Shown here one piece after another: positions 1-10,800 of a DNA stretch of 54,757 nucleotides. Numbering within the stretch: position 1 is the stretch's first letter; every line of letters begins with the position of its first letter. The stretch is from JAXHUH01 sp034211175 (lineage in GTDB: Bacteria; Actinomycetota; Acidimicrobiia; Acidimicrobiales; CAIXPF01), in the NCBI GenBank assembly GCA_034211175.1, contig JAXHUH010000270.1, positions 1 through 54,757 on the forward strand. Direction: 5' to 3'. The position numbers were made by a program, and so were the translations under genes. The notes beneath the pieces are model-generated. The model was given only the letters and a program-made list of their open reading frames with translations. It was not told the origin of the DNA and searched no databases.

Positions 1-887
1 CCGCGCCGTTCGCGCCGGCGGAGTCGTCCCCCTCGGACGCAGAGGCACCGGCCGAGCCGCCCGGGCCCGCGCCGGCACCGTTCGCGCCACCGGCGCCCGC
101 GGCCGAGGCCGGCGCGCCGCCGCCCGCGGAACCGCCGGCACCGTTCGTGCCGCCGGGGCCGTCCGAACCGGGCGCCGACGAGGCGCGTCCGCCCACACCG
201 CCGCCGTTCGTCATCGGCGACGACGCCCCACCGCCCCGTCCCGCCGACGCCGGCGACCCGTCACCCGCCCCGCCCCCGGCCGGCGCAGGTGACGAGGGGT
301 CCCCGGCCGCGCCGGGGCCGGCACCCGAGAACGTGCTCTCGCTGATCGCGATCGACACGGGACGCCGACGCCCCCTGCCGATCGCCGGTGAGGAGGACTC
401 GATCGTCCCCGGCGACGAGGTCGTCGGCGTGATGTGCTCACGGGGCCACTTCAACGACCCCCGGTCGCGCTACTGCGGCCACTGCGGCATCGCCATGCTC
501 CAGGCGAGCGTCGTGCCCACCCGGGGGCCCCGCCCGTCGCTCGGCGTCCTCGTCTTCGGCACCGGTGAGGCGATCCCGCTGCGGCGCGACATCGTGATCG
601 GCCGGGACGCCGCGTCCGATCCGAAGGTCGGTGCGGGCGCGGCCGAGGCGGTCGTGCCCGCCGGCGACGTCCGCACCCTGTCGCGGATCCACGCCGAGCT
701 GCGGCTCGAGGACTGGAACGTGATGCTGGTCGACCGGAACTCGTCGAACGGCACGTTCACCCGCACGGCATCGGCCCCGAGCTGGGACCGGGTCGAGCCC
801 GGCGTCCCGATCGAGCTCCAGCCCGGCCTGCGGTTGGCGTTCGGCCACATCGTCGCCGTGTTCGAGTCGTCGTTGCGCCAGACCTGA
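1..887 (+). CDS. FHA-domain protein with zinc ribbon, 5' end outside window
   Basis: The reading frame is open from base 3, so the gene begins before the window; a GTG at 147 is in frame but lies inside the same Pro/Ala-rich stretch and is not a convincing start. The visible N-terminal part is a low-complexity Pro/Ala/Glu linker with repeated PAPF-type units. Counting from the GTG at 147, a small zinc ribbon follows (C97, H101, C110, C113, the last two in a CGHC), then a forkhead-associated domain: GR at 152-153, the S-R-I-H phosphothreonine-binding loop around 179-182, and the N-S-S-N-G-T turn at 198-203. FHA domains bind phosphothreonine peptides, so this is probably a Ser/Thr-kinase signalling partner, cytoplasmic or the tail of a larger protein. 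No kinase is visible here. Confidence 0.85.
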   Translation, partial: APFAPAESSPSDAEAPAEPPGPAPAPFAPPAPAAEAGAPPPAEPPAPFVPPGPSEPGADEARPPTPPPFVIGDDAPPPRPADAGDPSPAPPPAGAGDEGSPAAPGPAPENVLSLIAIDTGRRRPLPIAGEEDSIVPGDEVVGVMCSRGHFNDPRSRYCGHCGIAMLQASVVPTRGPRPSLGVLVFGTGEAIPLRRDIVIGRDAASDPKVGAGAAEAVVPAGDVRTLSRIHAELRLEDWNVMLVDRNSSNGTFTRTASAPSWDRVEPGVPIELQPGLRLAFGHIVAVFESSLRQT

Positions 888-937
888 CGGCCCGGCGCAA
901 CCCTCATCGATCCGGGATCCCGGGGGTACCACCGACG

Positions 938-991
938 CCGATCCTGCATGCAGATCGTGCCACCCGTGGCAGGTCCTGCATGCAGGATCGG
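938..991. repeat. Long nested hairpin between convergent genes
   Basis: Perfect 16-bp inverted arms, ccgatcctgcatgcag at 938-953 and its reverse complement at 976-991, enclose a second hairpin tgccac/gtggca (958-963 and 966-971). Each arm contains the self-palindrome ctgcatgcag. It lies between the 3' ends of the FHA gene and the convergent amidotransferase gene, 10 nt from the latter's stop, so it may serve as a two-way terminator. There is no U tract. Its build resembles the hairpin at 3640-3699. Confidence 0.75.
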
Positions 992-1000
992 TGGGTGCGG

Positions 1001-1780
1001 TCAGGCCGCGGTGGCGTCCGGCACGGCGAGGGCGTCGAGGACCGGGTCGAGCACCAGCCGGCCGAGCAGTCGCTCGCTCCACCGGTGGCGGTTCGGCTCG
1101 ACCGACGCGAGGGCGCCCGCCGGGTCGCGGTGGTAGGTGTCCAGGACCACGTCGTGGCGGCGCAGCACCTGGGCCAGCTCGTCGGGCGTCCACTCCGGGT
1201 GGAACTGGTAGCCCGACACCGTGGCGCCCCAACGGAAGCCCTGGATCGGGGAGTGGGTGTTGGTGTGGGTGACGGTCACGCCGTCGACCTCGGCGAACGC
1301 GGGGTGGATCTCCTCGTAGTGGAGCTCGGCAGCCCACACGGGCCCGTCCGGCCCTGCGATCTCGCACAGCCCGGCCTCCATCCGGTCGAGAGGCGTCGAC
1401 AGCGGCACGTCGGGGGCGATGGCCCGGGAGATCAGCTGGGCGCCGAGGCAGACGCCGATGATGGTGGCGTCGCCGTGCCAGGCCCGGCGCATCAGCTCGG
1501 TGAGGTCGGCACGGGCCCGCAGCGTTGCGTCGTCGTGGGAGAACGCGGAGGTCTCGCCGCCGGACAGCACGTGGACCGGTGCGTCGAGCTCTGCCGTGGT
1601 GAGCGGGCGGTCCCGGTAGCGGACGAGCTCGACTCGCGCGCCGACCGACCGCAGCGCACGGGCGAGACAGCCGCCGTACCCGAACGCGCCGAGTGGTCGT
1701 CCGTCGGCCTCCCAGATCACGACGTCGGGTCCGATCGACCCACCGGTGCGTGCACCGACCGCGTCCGGGATGACCTGCAT
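1001..1780 (-). CDS. Class I glutamine amidotransferase-like protein
   Basis: A 259-residue stand-alone triad amidotransferase of the GMP-synthase-like type. The nucleophile C111 sits in a GVCLGAQL elbow, and the catalytic H194 and E196 lie in YQFHPEW, so the glutaminase triad looks intact. Such proteins release ammonia from glutamine or act on gamma-glutamyl compounds; the true substrate cannot be told from sequence. The ATG start is preceded by GAGGAG at good spacing. It is convergent with the FHA gene. The nearby asparagine synthetase carries its own glutaminase domain, so this protein is not needed as its ammonia donor. Confidence 0.88.
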   Translation of the reverse strand: MQVIPDAVGARTGGSIGPDVVIWEADGRPLGAFGYGGCLARALRSVGARVELVRYRDRPLTTAELDAPVHVLSGGETSAFSHDDATLRARADLTELMRRAWHGDATIIGVCLGAQLISRAIAPDVPLSTPLDRMEAGLCEIAGPDGPVWAAELHYEEIHPAFAEVDGVTVTHTNTHSPIQGFRWGATVSGYQFHPEWTPDELAQVLRRHDVVLDTYHRDPAGALASVEPNRHRWSERLLGRLVLDPVLDALAVPDATAA

Positions 1781-2096
1781 CGCCCACTCCTCGTCTCGGA
1801 CGATCCACCGCCCGCCACGGCCGGAGGCCGGGCCCGTCGTTGGTCGTCGCTCAGTTCGTCGCGTTGTTCTCCGTGCCGGCGTCGTCGCCCGCTCGCTGGT
1901 GCCCGCTCACGTCCCGCCGACTGGCCGGGGAGACCCGGCCAGACGAGCGGGGAGCTGGCGTGGGGCGACCGTAGACATCGCAGATCAACGGCAATCGCGC
2001 CTGGGCATGAACGGTCTGTGACACGCGCCTTGCTGCGTGGCGTCAGGTCGGGACGAACCGGGTCCTAGGCGTGGAGCGCCACCTAGGTTTGGTCGG
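1781..2096. other. Divergent intergenic region, amidotransferase / asnB
   Basis: About 316 bases with no convincing gene. It holds the 5' sides of two divergent genes. The only clear elements are the Shine-Dalgarno site of the amidotransferase and, at the other end, two copies of the palindrome cctagg (2064-2069 and 2082-2087) overlapping the probable asnB promoter. Confidence 0.6.
2084..2089 (+). promoter_or_regulatory. Probable -10 element of leaderless asnB
   Basis: TAGGTT lies 7 nt before the asnB ATG, which has no Shine-Dalgarno site. This matches the TANNNT-to-start spacing of actinobacterial leaderless transcripts. One of the two cctagg palindromes overlaps it, so a repressor could bind there; that is inference. 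Confidence 0.5.
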
Positions 2097-3593
2097 ATGT
2101 GTGGCATAGCAGGAACGTGGGACGCGCCGGACGTGCGCGTCGACGAGATGTGCGAGGCGCTCGTGCACCGGGGGCCCGACGACCACGGTGAGCAGTCGGT
2201 CGGCGCGGGGCGAACGCTTGCGCACCGGCGCCTGAGCATCGTCGACCTGGAGCACGGCCGACAACCGTTCGTGGCCGCCGACGCCGACCGGGTGCTCGTG
2301 GCCAACGGTGAGATCTACAACGCGCCCGAGCTGCGGGCGGAGCTCGGTGCCGAGCGGTTCGTGAGCCAGAGCGACAACGAGGTCATCCTCCACATCGTCG
2401 ACCAGCGCGGCGCGGACGGACTGGGTGATCTGCGCGGCATGTTCGCCTTCGCCCTCGCGTCGGGCGACGAGCTGCTGCTCGGGCGCGATCCTCTCGGCAT
2501 CAAGCCCCTCTACGTGGGCGACAGCGCGGACGGTCTCGTCTTCGCCTCGGAGCTGAAGGCGTTCCCGGCCGGGACCACCGGGGTCCGGTCGGTCGCCCCG
2601 GGCACGACGTTCTCAACCCGCGACGGCGTGGCGAGCCACTGGGACATCCCGGCGCCGCAGGCGGGCACGACGCCCTTCGAGATCGCGGCCAAGGAGGTGC
2701 GCGAGGTCCTCGACCGGGCCGTGACCCGCCGGCTGATGGCCGACGTGCCCGTCGGGGCGTTCCTCTCCGGTGGGCTCGACTCGAGCGCGATCTGCGCGCT
2801 GATCCGCCAGCACGTCGACGAGCTCCACACCTTCTCCGTCGGCCTGGAGGGCAGTCCCGACCTGATCGCCGCCCGCCGCGTCGCCGAGCACCTCGGGACG
2901 ATCCACCACGAGCACGTCCTCACCGAGGCCGAGATCGTCGCCGCCCTGCCCGAGATCGTGGCGTCGCTCGAGTCGTTCGACCAGGACCTGGTCCGGTCGG
3001 CCGCGCCGACCTGGTTCGTGGCCGAGCTCGCCGCCCGCCACGTGAAGGTCGTGCTGACCGGCGAGGGCGCCGACGAGCTGTTCTCCGGCTACGCCTACCA
3101 CGGCGACTTCACCGACCCGTGGGCGCTCGACGCCGAGAGCCGCCGGTCCCTCGGCGAGCTCCACCACGTCAACCTCCAGCGGGTCGACCGCATGACGATG
3201 GCCCACTCGCTCGAGGCCCGGGTGCCGTTCCTCGACGTCGAGCTGATCGACACCGTCCTGCGCATCGACCCGGAGCACAAGCTCCCGACGGTCGGCGGCC
3301 TCGAGAAGGCGCTGCTGCGCACCGCGGTCGAGGACCTGCTGCCCCACGAGATCGTGTGGCGCAAGAAGGCCCAGTTCGACGAGGGCAGCGGCACCGCCGA
3401 CCTCCTCGGCACGCTCCGGTCGATGGCCGAGGGCCTCGATGTCGACGCGTATCGCGCCGCCCACCCCGACGCCGCGCTGCGCTCGGCCGAGGAGTGCCGC
3501 TACCACCAGCTCCTCGTCGACGGCGTCGCCCACCCCGACGTCGTGCTCCCCAACGTCGCCCGCTGGGCCAGCGGCCGCGTCGACGCCAACTGA
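2097..3593 (+). CDS. asnB: Asparagine synthase (glutamine-hydrolysing), AsnB type
   Basis: Converts aspartate, glutamine and ATP to asparagine, glutamate and AMP. The start at 2097 is chosen because class II amidotransferases need cysteine as residue 2, and the protein then begins M-C-G-I-A; an in-frame extension to 2037 would bury this residue. Residues 1-~190 form the Ntn glutaminase domain. The synthetase domain follows with the pyrophosphate loop SGGLDSS at 224-230 and the later motifs GEGADELFSGY and SLEARVPFLD, all intact. At 498 residues it is a little shorter than E. coli AsnB, as in other compact bacterial versions. It stands alone and a long hairpin follows it. Confidence 0.93.
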   Translation: MCGIAGTWDAPDVRVDEMCEALVHRGPDDHGEQSVGAGRTLAHRRLSIVDLEHGRQPFVAADADRVLVANGEIYNAPELRAELGAERFVSQSDNEVILHIVDQRGADGLGDLRGMFAFALASGDELLLGRDPLGIKPLYVGDSADGLVFASELKAFPAGTTGVRSVAPGTTFSTRDGVASHWDIPAPQAGTTPFEIAAKEVREVLDRAVTRRLMADVPVGAFLSGGLDSSAICALIRQHVDELHTFSVGLEGSPDLIAARRVAEHLGTIHHEHVLTEAEIVAALPEIVASLESFDQDLVRSAAPTWFVAELAARHVKVVLTGEGADELFSGYAYHGDFTDPWALDAESRRSLGELHHVNLQRVDRMTMAHSLEARVPFLDVELIDTVLRIDPEHKLPTVGGLEKALLRTAVEDLLPHEIVWRKKAQFDEGSGTADLLGTLRSMAEGLDVDAYRAAHPDAALRSAEECRYHQLLVDGVAHPDVVLPNVARWASGRVDAN

Positions 3594-3639
3594 CCCCGGA
3601 TCCGACCCCGTCCCAGGACCCAGCCAGGGACCGGTCCAC

Positions 3640-3699
3640 CACCCGTTCTGGACCCCGGCAAGTGCCACCGGGGGCACTTCGTGGGGACCAGAACGGGTG
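3640..3699. terminator. Long nested hairpin downstream of asnB
   Basis: Perfect 12-bp arms cacccgttctgg (3640-3651) and ccagaacgggtg (3688-3699) enclose a cccc/gggg pairing (3653-3656 with 3683-3686) and an inner 7-bp hairpin aagtgcc/ggcactt (3660-3666 with 3673-3679). It starts 46 nt after the asnB stop. No U tract follows. The size and layered architecture match the hairpin at 938-991, so this may be a dispersed intergenic element rather than a simple terminator. Confidence 0.7.
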
Positions 3700-3811
3700 A
3701 AGGGGGTTGGCGTGTTCGGTGGGCGCACGTGTGTGCGTCTCGTGAACGCGTCATGATGGGGGAGGGCGCGGCACTCGACGCACTGCGCCCGTGACGCCGG
3801 GAGGGTGAGCT

Positions 3812-4993
<1,182 letters not shown>

Positions 4994-4994
4994 A

Positions 4995-5047
4995 CCGGGG
5001 GACCTGGCGACCACCACACGGCAGATCGGTCCCCCGGAACGTCACCA
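4995..5047. terminator. Inverted repeat after thiolase gene
   Basis: Perfect 10-bp arms ccgggggacc (4995-5004) and ggtcccccgg (5038-5047) begin one base after the thiolase stop codon, with a 33-nt loop. Position suggests termination between the thiolase and the cyd operon; there is no U tract and the loop is long. Confidence 0.45.
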
Positions 5048-5194
5048 TGCCGGGGACGGATCAGGAGGGCCGGTCGGCCACCATGACGGGCGTGTGCCGG
5101 GCGCCACCGGGGGAGCGGGACCTCCGGCCCTGGCGGCTCGACCTAACGAAACCGGAGGATCGGGATCACCCCCGCGACCCGGAGCACGCCCCCG

Positions 5195-6634
5195 ATGGAT
5201 GCACTCGATCTCGCCCGATGGCAGTTCGGGATCACGACCGTCTACCACTTCCTCATGGTCCCGCTGACCATCGGGCTGTCGATGATCGTGGCGTGGTTCC
5301 ACACTCGTTGGTACCGCCACGGGCGTGAGGCCGACCTCCGGCTGACCAAGTTCTTCGGGAAGCTGTTCCTCATCAACTTCGCCATGGGCGTCGTCACCGG
5401 CATCGTCCAGGAGTTCCAGTTCGGCATGAACTGGAGCGTGTACTCCCGGTTCGTCGGCGACGTGTTCGGCGCCCCGCTGGCCATGGAGGCGTTGGTCGCG
5501 TTCTTCCTGGAGTCGACGTTCCTCGGCCTGTGGATCTTCGGCTGGGACCGCCTGTCGCCGAAGCTCCACCTGGCGACGATCTGGGCCGCGGCGATCGGGA
5601 CGTGGCTGTCGGCGTACTTCATCATCGCCGCCAACTCGTGGATGCAGCACCCGGTCGGCGTGACCTACAACGCCGAGACCGGCCGGGCCGAGCTCGTGGA
5701 CATCGTCGCCGTGCTCACCAACTCGACGACGTTGGCCGCCTACCCCCACGTCATCGCCGGTTCGGTGCTCACCGCCGCGGTGTTCGTCGCCGGGGTGTCG
5801 GCCTGGTACCTCGTGCGCCGCAACCCGGGCCCGGTCGACCACGGGGCGTTCACCGGGGCGCTGCACTCGTCGCTCGTCGTGACGCTGGTGGCGTCGTTCG
5901 CCCTGGTGCTCAGCGGCCACTTCCAGGCCCAGCTCATGTTCGAGCAGCAGCCGATGAAGATGTCCTCCGCCGAGGCCCACTGCGTGACCGAGGAGGGTGT
6001 CGGGCTGTCGGTCTTCGCCATCGGTGACGTGAGCAACGAGTGTGACGTCCGGTCGCTGGTGATCCCCGGGCTGGTGTCGTTCATGGCGACCGAGGACTTC
6101 GGCGCCGAGATCGAGGGCGTGAACGACCTCCAGGCGCAGTACGAGGAGACGTTCGGTCCGGGCGACTACCGCCCGAACCTCGTCATCACGTACTGGAGCT
6201 TCCGGGCGATGATCGGCTTCGGCCTCGCCAGCGCCGCGGTCGCCGCCGCCGCCCTGTTCTACCTGCGGAGCGGGAGGACGCTGCCCGACGGCCGCTGGTT
6301 CCCCGCCGCGATCGTCGCGGTGATCGCGTCGCCGTTCGTGGCCAACGCCACCGGCTGGATCTTCACCGAGATGGGCCGCCAGCCGTGGGTGGTGGCGCCC
6401 AACCCCGACGGGTTGCCCGAGGTCCGGCTGATGACCCAGGACGCGGTCTCGACCAGCGTCGGCGCCGGCACCGTGGCGATCTCGCTGATCGGCTTCACGC
6501 TCGTCTACGCCGCGCTCGCCGTCGTCGAGCTCAAGTTGCTGCGCACCTACGTGCACGCCGGGCCCGACGCGGCCATGACCCCCAAGCCGTCCGAGGACGA
6601 GGCGGACGACGACCGCCTCACCTTCGCCTACTGA
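5195..6634 (+). CDS. cydA: Cytochrome bd oxidase subunit I
   Basis: Large haem-bearing subunit of the high-affinity quinol:O2 oxidoreductase in the plasma membrane. The 479-residue protein has about nine membrane segments. H18 (b595 ligand), H185 and M339 (b558 ligands) align with the family's haem ligands, and E98 and E106 match the conserved membrane glutamates of E. coli CydA. The GRQPW motif is present. The periplasmic Q-loop after about residue 242 is short, as in Gram-positive and actinobacterial enzymes, not the long E. coli type. GGAG lies about 10 nt before the ATG. First gene of a cydA-cydB-cydDC operon. Confidence 0.96.
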   Translation: MDALDLARWQFGITTVYHFLMVPLTIGLSMIVAWFHTRWYRHGREADLRLTKFFGKLFLINFAMGVVTGIVQEFQFGMNWSVYSRFVGDVFGAPLAMEALVAFFLESTFLGLWIFGWDRLSPKLHLATIWAAAIGTWLSAYFIIAANSWMQHPVGVTYNAETGRAELVDIVAVLTNSTTLAAYPHVIAGSVLTAAVFVAGVSAWYLVRRNPGPVDHGAFTGALHSSLVVTLVASFALVLSGHFQAQLMFEQQPMKMSSAEAHCVTEEGVGLSVFAIGDVSNECDVRSLVIPGLVSFMATEDFGAEIEGVNDLQAQYEETFGPGDYRPNLVITYWSFRAMIGFGLASAAVAAAALFYLRSGRTLPDGRWFPAAIVAVIASPFVANATGWIFTEMGRQPWVVAPNPDGLPEVRLMTQDAVSTSVGAGTVAISLIGFTLVYAALAVVELKLLRTYVHAGPDAAMTPKPSEDEADDDRLTFAY

Positions 6635-6664
6635 GCCGACCGAGCGGGAGCAACGAGGTACGAC

Positions 6665-7684
6665 ATGGAGCTCGTCGACGTCTGGTTCGTCCTGATCGCC
6701 GTCCTGTGGATCGGCTACTTCTTCCTCGAGGGGTTCGACTTCGGGGTCGGCATGCTGCTGCCGATCATCGGACGCACCGAGAACGACCGCCGGGTCATGA
6801 TCAACACGATCGGACCGGTCTGGGACGGCAACGAGGTGTGGCTGCTGACCGCCGGAGGTGCGACCTTCGCGGCGTTCCCCAACTGGTACGCCACCCTGTT
6901 CTCGGGGTTCTACCTGCCCCTGTTCCTCATCCTGCTGGCCCTCATCGGCCGGGGCGTCGCGTTCGAGTACCGCGGCAAGGTCGACGACGACCAATGGCGG
7001 GCCCGCTGGGACCTGGCGATCGGGTTCGGCTCCTGGGTGCCGGCGGTGCTGTGGGGCGTGGCGTTCGCCAACATCGTCGCCGGTGTGCCGATCAACGAGG
7101 CCGGCGACTTCACCGGCAGCCTGTTCACCCTCCTCAACCCGTTCGCGCTGCTCGGCGGGCTCGTCACCGCCGGCCTGTTCGCCCTCCACGGCGCCAACTT
7201 CCTGGCCCTCAAGTCGGAGGGTGACGTGCGTGACCGCGCCCACGCCATCGCACGGGTGATCGGACCGATCGTCGTGGTCGTCGGCGCCGTGTTCCTCCTG
7301 TGGAACCAGCTCGCACGCGGTGCCGGCTGGACCTGGGCACCGGTGCTGGTCGCGGCCGCCGGGCTGATCGGCGCGGTCGCCGTCGAGCGCAACGGCCGCG
7401 AGGGCATCGCCTTCGCAGCCACCGGAGTCGCCATCGCCGCCGCGGTCGTCGCCCTCTTCGGTGGCCTCTACCCCGACGTGATGCCCTCGACCACCGACCC
7501 GGCGTTCAGCCTCACCGTCGACAACGCGTCGTCCACCGCCTACACGCTGAGGGTGATGACCGGCGTGGCGCTGGTGATGACCCCGGTCGTGCTCGCCTAC
7601 CAGGCGTGGAGCTACTGGGTGTTCCGCAAGCGCCTGTCGGCCGAGCACCTCCCGGCGGTCCACGCACCCCGACCGGGCCGATAG
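6665..7684 (+). CDS. cydB: Cytochrome bd oxidase subunit II
   Basis: Structural partner of CydA. The 339-residue protein begins with the characteristic membrane segment ending in GYFFLEGFDFGVGML, followed by VWDGNEVWLL and the hydrophobic segment around FSGFYLPLFLILLALI, and has about nine membrane helices. It follows cydA by 30 nt and has its own GAGGT ribosome site 8 nt before the ATG. No CydX-like small subunit was seen between cydB and cydDC. Confidence 0.95.
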   Translation: MELVDVWFVLIAVLWIGYFFLEGFDFGVGMLLPIIGRTENDRRVMINTIGPVWDGNEVWLLTAGGATFAAFPNWYATLFSGFYLPLFLILLALIGRGVAFEYRGKVDDDQWRARWDLAIGFGSWVPAVLWGVAFANIVAGVPINEAGDFTGSLFTLLNPFALLGGLVTAGLFALHGANFLALKSEGDVRDRAHAIARVIGPIVVVVGAVFLLWNQLARGAGWTWAPVLVAAAGLIGAVAVERNGREGIAFAATGVAIAAAVVALFGGLYPDVMPSTTDPAFSLTVDNASSTAYTLRVMTGVALVMTPVVLAYQAWSYWVFRKRLSAEHLPAVHAPRPGR

Positions 7685-7858
7685 ATCGTCGAATCACCCG
7701 GGTCGGCGCCGCCAGCTCGAAGCCGTCGGCGTCGAGCAGGGGCTCCGCAGGTACACGACGTGGCGGCGTTGAGCCCGCCGGTGGCGCGGCCGACACCGGG
7801 TGTCGCGGTACGTTCGTGCCGGCGGGTGATCGCCCCCGCCGGACGTGCCCCGGAGACC

Positions 7859-10800
7859 GTGACGAACCCGACCTCGGAACCCCCCGCCCCGGAGGCTGCC
7901 AACCCGGCGATCGACGGAACCGCCAGCGACGCGGCCGCCGACGGTGGGGCGCCGGGCCGTACCCGGGTGCGGCCGATCGAGCCGTCGTTGCTCCGGCTGG
8001 CGCCCGCGTTGAAGGCCCACCTCGTCGGTTGCGGCATCGGCTCGGCGATCGTCGCGGTCGCCGTGCTGACCCAGGCGGAGGTGCTGGCCGACGGGCTGGC
8101 CCGCCTCGTCGCCGGCGACGGCTCGGGCCTGGCCGGGCTCGTCGGAGCGCTGGCGGTCATCGCCGTCGTGCGAGGAGCGGTCGCCGGGGCCACGGAGCTG
8201 CTGTCGGACCGGACGATGCGCGAGGCCCGCCGCTCGATCCGCACCTCGCTGCTCGACCACGCCGGGCGCCTCGGTCCCGACGGTGCCGACCGGGTGCCGC
8301 CGAGCCGGATCACCGCCCTGGTCACCACCGGCCTCGACCAGCTCGAGCCCTACGTCCGCGGCTACCTGCCCAACCTGACCGCGGCGGCGTTCATCCCGCT
8401 GGCCGCCGGTGCCCGCATCCTGTGGGCCGACTGGCCGTCGGCCGTGATCCTGCTGGTCGCGGTCCCGCTGATCCCGGTGTTCATGGTGCTGATCGGGCAG
8501 ATGACCGAGTCCCGCACCCGGCGCCAGTGGGCCGTGCTCCAGCGCCTCGGCGGCCACTTCCTCGACGTGATGGCCGGGCTGCCGACCCTGCGCATGTTCG
8601 GCCGGGCCGAGGCCCAGATCGCCCGGGTGCGCGACGTGACCGACGAGTACCGGCGGGCGACGCTGGCCACGCTGCGGGTCGCGTTCCTGTCGGCGTTCGC
8701 GCTCGAGCTGCTGGCCACGTTGTCGGTGGCGCTCGTCGCCGCGTCGGTCGGCATCCGCCTCGCCGGCGGCGGGCTCGACCTGACGACCGCGCTGGTCGTG
8801 CTCCTGCTCGCCCCGGAGTGCTCGGTGCCGCTGCGCCGCGTCGGTGCCGGGTTCCACGCGGCCACCGCCGGGCTCGACGCGGCCAACGACGTCGGTGATG
8901 CGCTCGAGGTGGCGGCACCGACGTCGGGCCAGACGGCGGTGAGCGGCCCGGGCACGCTCTCGCTGGCCGGGGTCGCGGTCGCCCGGCCGGGGCGGGGCAA
9001 CGTCGTCGAGGCGATCGACCTGGCGGTCGCACCCGGCACGATGGTCGCGCTGTCCGGCCCGAGCGGGGCCGGCAAGACGTCGATCCTCCAGGTCGCACGC
9101 CAGCGCATCGACCCCGCGGCCGGGGCCATCGCCCACGGCGGCACCCCGCTGGCGTCGATGGACCCCGACGCGTGGAACGCCCACGTCGTGTGGCTGCCCC
9201 AGCGCCCCGTGGCGATCGGCGCCACGCTGGTCGAGGCCGCGATCGGCGGCGCCGGCGAGGTGGCCGACCCGGCGGCTGCGGCGGCTTCGGCGCGGGGTGC
9301 GCTCGACCGCGTCGGGCTCGGGCCGTGGGCCGATCGCGACCCGGCCACGCTCTCCGGCGGCCAGCTCCGGCGCCTCGACGTGGCCCGGGCCGAGGTCGCG
9401 ATCGAGCTGACCGACGCCGGCCTCGTGGTGGCCGACGAGCCCAGCGCCCACCTCGACGACGCGGCCGCCGAGCGGGTCGTCGACGCCCTCGCCCGGATGC
9501 GGGCCGCCGGCGCCGGGCTGCTCGTCGCCACCCACGACCCCCGGGTCACCGCCGTCGCCGACGACGTCGTCACGGTCACGCCGGCCAGCTCATCCGCCGG
9601 CGCCGCCGGGCCGACGCCCGCCGATCGGGAGCAACCCGCGGACGTGGTCGCTCCCACCGCGGGCCCGGCCCGACCGCCCGAGCCGCTCCCCACGGAACCG
9701 GTCCCGACGACGACCACGACCGCAACCGGGGCGTCGACCACGCCGGCGCCGGTCGACCAGGGCTCCGCCGGCGCCATTCGCCGCGTCCTGGCCCTCGCCC
9801 GACCCGTCCGGGGCCGTCTGGCGGCCGCCGCACTGGTGGGCGCCGCCGCCGAGGCGTGCACGCTCGGGCTCGCGGGCACCGCCGCGTGGCTGATCGTGCG
9901 GGCCGCCGAGGAGCCGCCGATCCTCGAGCTGACCGTGGCCGTGACCGCCGTCCGGGCGTTCGGGATCGGCAAGGGTGCGCTGCGCTACGCCGAGCGCCTC
10001 GCCACCCACGACGCCGGCTTCCGGGTCCTGGGCGAGCTGCGCACCGCGGTCGTCGCCCGGCTCGGGCGGGTCGCGCCCGCCGGGCTGCCCGGCTGGTCGA
10101 CCGGCGACGTGGTCAGCCGGGTGGTCGACGACATCGACCGCCTCCAGGACCTGTTCGTGCGCATCGGCGGGCCGGCCGCGGCCGCCATGGGCGCCGCGAC
10201 CGGGGCCGTCGTCATCGCCGCGTTCGTCGACCCCGTGGCCGGGGCCGTGCTCGCCGGGGTGCTCGTCGCCATGGCCTTCGCGCTGCCGGGCGCCGCCACG
10301 GCGGCCGCGTCACGTACCGCCGGTCCGGTGCTCACCGCCCGCGCCGAGGTCGCCGGTCGGGTGCTCACCTACACCGAGGCGATCGACGCCCACGTGGCCC
10401 ACGGCACCGCCGCCGCTCAGCGCTCGGCTATCGAGGACGCGGCCCGGGCCGCCGACGAGGTGACCGCCCGACGCAGCCGCGCCACGGCGATCACCGCCGC
10501 GCTCGGTGCCGCGGCACCGCTGGTCGCGGTCATCGCGGTCGCCGCGGCGGTGGGCCCGGCGACCGCCGGTCTCGGCGGGCCCGCGCTGGGTGTGCTCGTC
10601 CTGTGGCCGCTCGCCATCGTCGAGGTCCTCGTCCCGCTCACGACCACGGCCGAGCTCGTCCCGACCGTCGCGGCCTCCGCCATGCGGGTCACCGACCTGC
10701 TCGACCTGCGCGACCCGATGCCCGAACCCGCCGCCCCGGTGACGGTCCCGGCGCGCCCCGCGCTGCGCACCGATCGCCTCGACGTCGGCTGGCCCGGCGA

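Noticed and set aside
2064..2087. Two cctagg sites as an operator for asnB
   Set aside because: Six-base palindromes twice in 24 bp are suggestive but too short to claim; kept only as a note in the promoter entry.
5042..7663. Long minus-strand open frame (873 codons) across the cyd genes
   Set aside because: It mirrors cydA/cydB in the complementary frame and its product is Arg/Gly/His-rich low complexity without any domain; high GC makes such antisense frames common.
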